From Pseudomonadota bacterium (GTDB taxonomy: Bacteria > Pseudomonadota > Alphaproteobacteria > Micavibrionales > UBA2020), in the NCBI GenBank assembly GCA_021849295.1, contig JAJZTA010000011.1:19782-83781 (forward strand): a stretch of 64,000 nt of DNA, read 5' to 3'. Position numbers and translations under genes: made by a program. Of the stretch, positions 62,828-64,000 are shown piece after piece. Each line of letters opens with the position of its first letter. The first letter of the stretch is position 1. The notes under the pieces are model-generated. The model was not told where the DNA came from, did not search any database, and worked only from the letters and a program-made list of their open reading frames with translations.

Positions 62828-63889
62828 ATGACGACCCACAATCAGGCATCCGGAGATAAGGGGGCAGATTGGCGGCTGGTCGGCATGATTCTCCTCTGCG
62901 TGCGCTTCGTGCAGGGGTGGATTTACTGGGGCGGCGGCAGCCGGCGCTTCATCTACGCGCCGCAAAAGCTCAATCCGCATGCAGCGCACTGGATGGCCAA
63001 CAAATTCCAGACCGCCATGCCCGGCGCGATTTTGGGCATGGACAAGGTTGTCGACTTTCTGCTGCGCCACTTTCACCTGCTTTATGCGGGTATCATCATC
63101 TTCAGCGCGGTCGAGCTGATCGTCGGGCTTTGCCTGATCTTCGGCTTCATGACACGCGCCTCGGCGCTGGCCTCAATGGGACTGAGCTTTGTTCTGATGC
63201 TGCTGTTCGGCTGGCAGGGCGCGACCTGCATCGATGAATGGACGATGGCCTCGGCGAACTTCGCCATGGGCGCGGCGCTGCTGCTCGGCGGCGCGGGCGC
63301 CTATTCCATCGACGCGTGGCTGATGCGCAAAAAGCCGCGCCTCGCCGCATCCCGCTGGTTCGCCTGTCTGGGCAGCGGCGCGCAGCCGGAGAACGCCATG
63401 CGCGCCTGGTCGAAGTGGCTTTTCGTCATCACGGTTCTGTTCGTCGTTTCGACTTATCACTACTATCGCGGCTCCGTCTTCACACCCTTTCACGGCGGCC
63501 CCGTCAGCCCTTCCAAGCATCACGTCACTCTGACCAATGCCAAGGTTTTGAAAGACGGAACTGTTTCCTTCCATGCCTATCTGGACGGCGGCACGCCCGC
63601 CGTCCCCGCCCATATCGCGCGCGTCCAACTGAAGGACGCCAAGGGCAATGTTGTCGAGACATGGAACGGAACCGCGCTGGCGGCCTTGCCAAAAAAAGCT
63701 TTCGACAACGACTACATTTACAACAAGTTTGGCACCGGATTTGAAAGCATTTCGGCCCCGGTCGGCGCAAAAGCGACCGTCACGCTGCCGCCCGCAGCGA
63801 CAGGCGTTCATCTTGATGCCGGTATCTATACTGTTTCCGCGACACTGATTAGCGGCAAGAGTTTTTCAGCCAAAGCCGAAATGCACTAG
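62828..63889 (+). CDS. DoxD-DoxA fusion, thiosulfate:quinone oxidoreductase-like
   Basis: 353 residues from ATG 62828 (AGGAGAG upstream). Residues ~15-160 are a DoxD domain with four helices and the marker GWQGATCIDEWTMAS; a fifth helix lies near ~200. The soluble part at ~225-353 (VTLTNAKVLKDGTVSFHAYL, VPAHIARVQLKDAKG) resembles DoxA. In Acidianus TQO the two are separate chains; in Acidithiobacillus doxDA is fused, as here. The enzyme would oxidise thiosulfate to tetrathionate and pass electrons to quinone. Confidence 0.85.
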   Translation: MTTHNQASGDKGADWRLVGMILLCVRFVQGWIYWGGGSRRFIYAPQKLNPHAAHWMANKFQTAMPGAILGMDKVVDFLLRHFHLLYAGIIIFSAVELIVGLCLIFGFMTRASALASMGLSFVLMLLFGWQGATCIDEWTMASANFAMGAALLLGGAGAYSIDAWLMRKKPRLAASRWFACLGSGAQPENAMRAWSKWLFVITVLFVVSTYHYYRGSVFTPFHGGPVSPSKHHVTLTNAKVLKDGTVSFHAYLDGGTPAVPAHIARVQLKDAKGNVVETWNGTALAALPKKAFDNDYIYNKFGTGFESISAPVGAKATVTLPPAATGVHLDAGIYTVSATLISGKSFSAKAEMH

Positions 63890-64000
63890 GTGTTTAGTCC
63901 CACGATATGGTGGCATAAGATATAACCGCATACGGAGGGACAAGCTATGGGACAGATACTGCACAAGTGCGCCCGCACGACAGAGGCATTGCGTCGATAG
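63890..64000 (+). mobile_element. 5' end of an IS481-type insertion sequence, truncated or decayed
   Basis: After the doxDA stop comes TGTTTAGTCCCACGATATGG, possibly the left inverted repeat, then GGAGGGACAAGCT and ATG 63947 encoding MGQILHKCARTTEALRR, which matches the start of IS481-family transposases (usually MGQxLHxxAxTTExxRRAIQ). The frame ends in TAG at 63998-64000, where the family normally continues with Ala-Ile-Gln, so this copy carries a stop or small deletion. Only the fragment is in the window. Confidence 0.6.

Overview
This window looks like chromosome of a Gram-negative alphaproteobacterium. Supporting evidence is GC-rich, tightly packed genes, many ATGA or GTGA start/stop overlaps, a diderm envelope gene set (kdsB, lolA, lipid-glycosylation enzymes, lplT-aas), the ppsR-aroE-coaE order, the recR-nucleotidase-dapD-dapE order, a zinc-free L31, and a ROSE-type thermometer before hsp20. 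The order or genus cannot be fixed from sequence alone. Nothing resembles a large plasmid. A small phage-like immunity remnant (26.2-28.1 kb) and an insertion-sequence fragment at the right edge are the only clear mobile DNA.

Layout. 0-2.6 kb: the start of a peptide-type ABC substrate-binding protein, a small membrane protein, an HExxH protein and a six-cysteine exported peptide. 2.7-7.2 kb: a lipid-glycosylation locus with a GtrB/ArnC-like glycosyltransferase, a YdjC/NaxD-type deacetylase fused to a GtrA flippase domain, and an ArnT-like transferase; an aminoglycoside-kinase-like gene is cotranscribed with the glycosyltransferase. 7.2-8.4 kb: two unrecognised genes, the second carrying an apparent frameshift in an A7 tract. 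8.4-12.8 kb: rlmN, kdsB coupled to a fatty-acid-hydroxylase-family protein, and hypotheticals. 12.8-22.2 kb: ftsK, lolA, an LPD7-like protein, a flavin reductase, recR, a HAD nucleotidase, dapD and dapE. 22.2-26.2 kb: kup, a Gln-rich exported protein, two very small genes, an OsmC protein and a zinc-ribbon membrane protein. 26.2-28.1 kb: S24 repressor with divergent phage-type genes.

28-37 kb: a KamA/EpmB-like radical-SAM enzyme, rimO, an AT-rich membrane protein, an MsbA-like exporter, rpmE, Lys/Ala-rich proteins, hsp20 and an ankyrin protein. 37.4-41 kb: maiA-phhA running into an OmpR/EnvZ-type two-component pair by overlapping codons. 41-44.5 kb: a cation diffusion facilitator, ppsR-aroE-coaE and tRNA-Glu. 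44.6-48.7 kb: a decayed YcxB-like gene, then aas broken by one in-frame TAG, then lplT. 48.7-54.2 kb: a DUF2339 protein, a divergent TetR regulator with two tandem palindromes, a triple-YbjQ protein and an M48 protease. 54.2-58.5 kb: a pantothenate/CoA operon panG-panB-panC-coaX-coaBC. 58.6-60.8 kb: a membrane protein, an M50 protease and a DUF2167 protein. 61.0-63.9 kb: a candidate sulfur-oxidation operon (Tat-exported DsrE-like protein, solute-binding protein, DoxD-DoxA fusion). 63.9-64.0 kb: the 5' end of an IS481-type transposase, already closed by a stop.

Functional links. The 3.5-7.2 kb genes can be read as one route: make an undecaprenyl-phosphate amino sugar, deacetylate it, flip it and transfer it to lipid A or another acceptor. 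panG to coaBC plus coaE cover much of CoA synthesis; panD and coaD are not in the window. maiA and phhA belong to phenylalanine/tyrosine degradation. At least four coding frames are interrupted (near 7.8, 45.1, 46.4 and 53.3 kb), which means either lineage decay or residual sequence errors; raw-read checks would decide.
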